Origin: an uncultured Bordetella sp.
GTDB lineage: Bacteria; Pseudomonadota; Gammaproteobacteria; Burkholderiales; Burkholderiaceae_B
Assembly (NCBI GenBank): GCA_937881145.1
Contig: CALGFL010000475.1
Coordinates: forward strand, 1-6,725
Direction: 5' to 3'
Length of the DNA stretch: 6,725 nt
In this document: piece after piece, positions 6,383 to 6,725 of the stretch
How the letters are laid out: every line of letters starts with the position of its first letter
Numbering within the stretch: the stretch's first letter is position 1
Program-made: the position numbers and the translations under genes
Notes under the pieces: generated by a model
The model's input: only the letters and a program-made list of their open reading frames with translations
Database searches by the model: none
Told to the model about the DNA's origin: nothing

Positions 6383-6483
6383 TGCAGCAGCGCGAGCAGC
6401 ATCATCTCGGGGAATCGCTCGGCGAGCCTGCTCCGGAATTCAATGAACCAGCGGTCGGTGATGGCCTTGTTGTCCTTGCCCAT
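6379..6483 (-). CDS. 34-residue ORF, N-terminal remnant of a SnoaL-like protein or a coupled leader ORF
   Basis: This ORF has the best translation signal of the operon, GAGGAG at 6496-6491, 7 nt before ATG. Its stop overlaps the oxygenase start as ATGA, so ribosomes ending here could restart on the oxygenase. The first 16 residues, MGKDNKAITDRWFIEF, resemble the beginning of SnoaL-like/ester cyclase proteins (about 130-150 residues, often starting with NKA...RWFxEfW). The remaining 18 residues (SRLAERFPEMMLLALLQ at the end) do not continue that domain as I know it. The simplest reading is an internal deletion that left the 5' end and its ribosome site in front of the oxygenase. A real micropeptide or leader peptide is the alternative. 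Family resemblance over 16 residues is weak evidence. The translation signal and coupling are directly visible. Confidence 0.55.
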   Translation of the reverse strand: MGKDNKAITDRWFIEFRSRLAERFPEMMLLALLQ

Positions 6484-6490
6484 GTGCAAG

Positions 6491-6496
6491 CTCCTC
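6491..6496 (-). promoter_or_regulatory. Ribosome binding site of the small ORF and probable entry point of the operon
   Basis: GAGGAG on the minus strand lies 7 nt before the ATG at 6483. It is the only convincing Shine-Dalgarno sequence in the three-gene oxygenase operon. The two downstream starts have none, so it may set translation of the whole unit. Confidence 0.7.
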
Positions 6497-6546
6497 GAAA
6501 ATCGTATCGGAAGAGATCGCCGAAAACGCCCGGCGGCATGAGCAAC

Positions 6547-6560
6547 AGGATAGACATCCT
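6547..6560. repeat. Short inverted repeat, possible operator
   Basis: AGGAT (6547-6551) and ATCCT (6556-6560) flank a 4-nt spacer about 65 bp before the small ORF start. The position suits a regulator site near the operon promoter, but a repeat this short can arise by chance. Confidence 0.25.
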
Positions 6561-6596
6561 TGCGGTGTCTGAAACTCCGATTCTTGCGATTTAAAT

Positions 6597-6612
6597 GCCG
6601 CGGGACCGCGGC
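6597..6612. repeat. GC-rich inverted repeat beside an ATTTAAAT palindrome
   Basis: GCCGCGG (6597-6603) and CCGCGGC (6606-6612) are perfect complements separated by 2 nt. They abut the 8-bp palindrome ATTTAAAT (6589-6596). Read on the minus strand, a tight GC hairpin is followed by an AT-rich stretch that might form part of a terminator or a promoter -10 region. Two adjacent palindromes of opposite composition are notable for so short a stretch, and their role is unknown. Confidence 0.4.
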
Positions 6613-6677
6613 CGCTCGCCGAGACTGATTGCTGCTGACGGACCACCCGTACCGTGCGGCTGCTACCGCCAGCGCGG

Positions 6678-6710
6678 AAAAAGCGGCCGGGGCCGTCGGA
6701 CTCCCGGCCG
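6678..6710 (-). terminator. Rho-independent terminator of a gene beyond the right edge
   Basis: On the minus strand CGGCCGGG (6710-6703) and CCCGGCCG (6691-6684) form a perfect 8-bp GC stem with an 11-nt loop, followed after one C by TTTTT (6682-6678). This is a standard intrinsic terminator layout for transcripts entering from the right. It would insulate the oxygenase operon, implying that the operon has its own promoter between about 6500 and 6675. The upstream gene is outside the window. Confidence 0.6.
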
Positions 6711-6725
6711 GACACGTCCGTGCCC

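Larger units (their letters stand above)
6484..6725. other. Upstream region of the oxygenase operon, no confident gene
   Basis: These 242 bp hold no gene I can defend. The frame of the small ORF stays open upstream to the window edge, but its composition (Arg- and Ala-rich, irregular codon use) does not look like protein. An overlapping frame from 6715 is likewise unconvincing. Visible elements are a terminator-like hairpin at 6678-6710, a GC-rich inverted repeat at 6597-6612 followed by the palindrome ATTTAAAT (6589-6596), and a small inverted repeat AGGAT/ATCCT at 6547-6560. A promoter for the operon should lie here. TATCCT within the last repeat is a poor -10 candidate with a poor -35 upstream. 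Confidence 0.5.

Noticed and set aside
5672..6541. Plus-strand frames of 289 and 254 codons over the oxygenase genes
   Set aside because: The minus-strand frames show conserved oxygenase motifs and paralogy to each other. The plus-strand products show none.
6440..6715. A 91-codon minus-strand frame upstream of the oxygenases
   Set aside because: It overlaps the small ORF's ribosome site and start in a different phase, has no good ribosome site, runs through a terminator-like hairpin and shows no family resemblance.

Overview
This is a GC-rich chromosomal window from what looks like a betaproteobacterium of the Burkholderiales, most like the Bordetella/Achromobacter group. The inference rests on the strong G/C bias at third codon positions in most genes and on the types of gene present. 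No rRNA, tRNA, CRISPR array, transposase or phage gene was seen.

Layout, left to right. (1) 1-484, minus strand: the N-terminal sensor half of an AraC-family regulator that runs off the left edge. (2) 549-1484, plus: a ten-helix EamA/DMT-type inner-membrane transporter, divergent from the regulator across only 64 bp, so probably its target. (3) 1564-2475, plus: a ketopantoate reductase-family (PanE/ApbA) NADPH oxidoreductase with all expected key residues. (4) 2651-4849, plus: a soluble GAF-PAS-GGDEF-EAL protein of cyclic-di-GMP signalling. Its EAL phosphodiesterase site looks intact, while its GGDEF site reads GADEF and lacks the RxxD inhibitory site. It has a good sigma-70-type promoter and a leader with two perfect stem-loops. 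(5) 6483 down to 4962, minus: a tightly packed operon of three reading frames that overlap by 4 bp each. They are a 34-codon ORF whose first half resembles the start of a SnoaL-like protein, a 2OG-Fe(II) oxygenase with an intact HxD...H site, and a diverged tandem paralogue in which the metal-binding Asp is replaced by Arg. (6) 6484-6725: the operon's upstream region, with a terminator-like hairpin and GC-rich palindromes.

How the genes relate. The regulator and transporter form one likely unit. The reductase follows the transporter after 79 bp and may be read through from it, but it has its own strong ribosome binding site and a different codon composition. The c-di-GMP gene is separately promoted and converges on the oxygenase operon. 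That operon is the most unusual part of the window. The oxygenases resemble the family Pfam describes as Oxygenase-NA (formerly DUF2086), linked there to damaged-DNA oxidation. Here an apparently active copy is translationally coupled to an apparently metal-dead one, behind a short ORF that carries the only good ribosome binding site in the unit.
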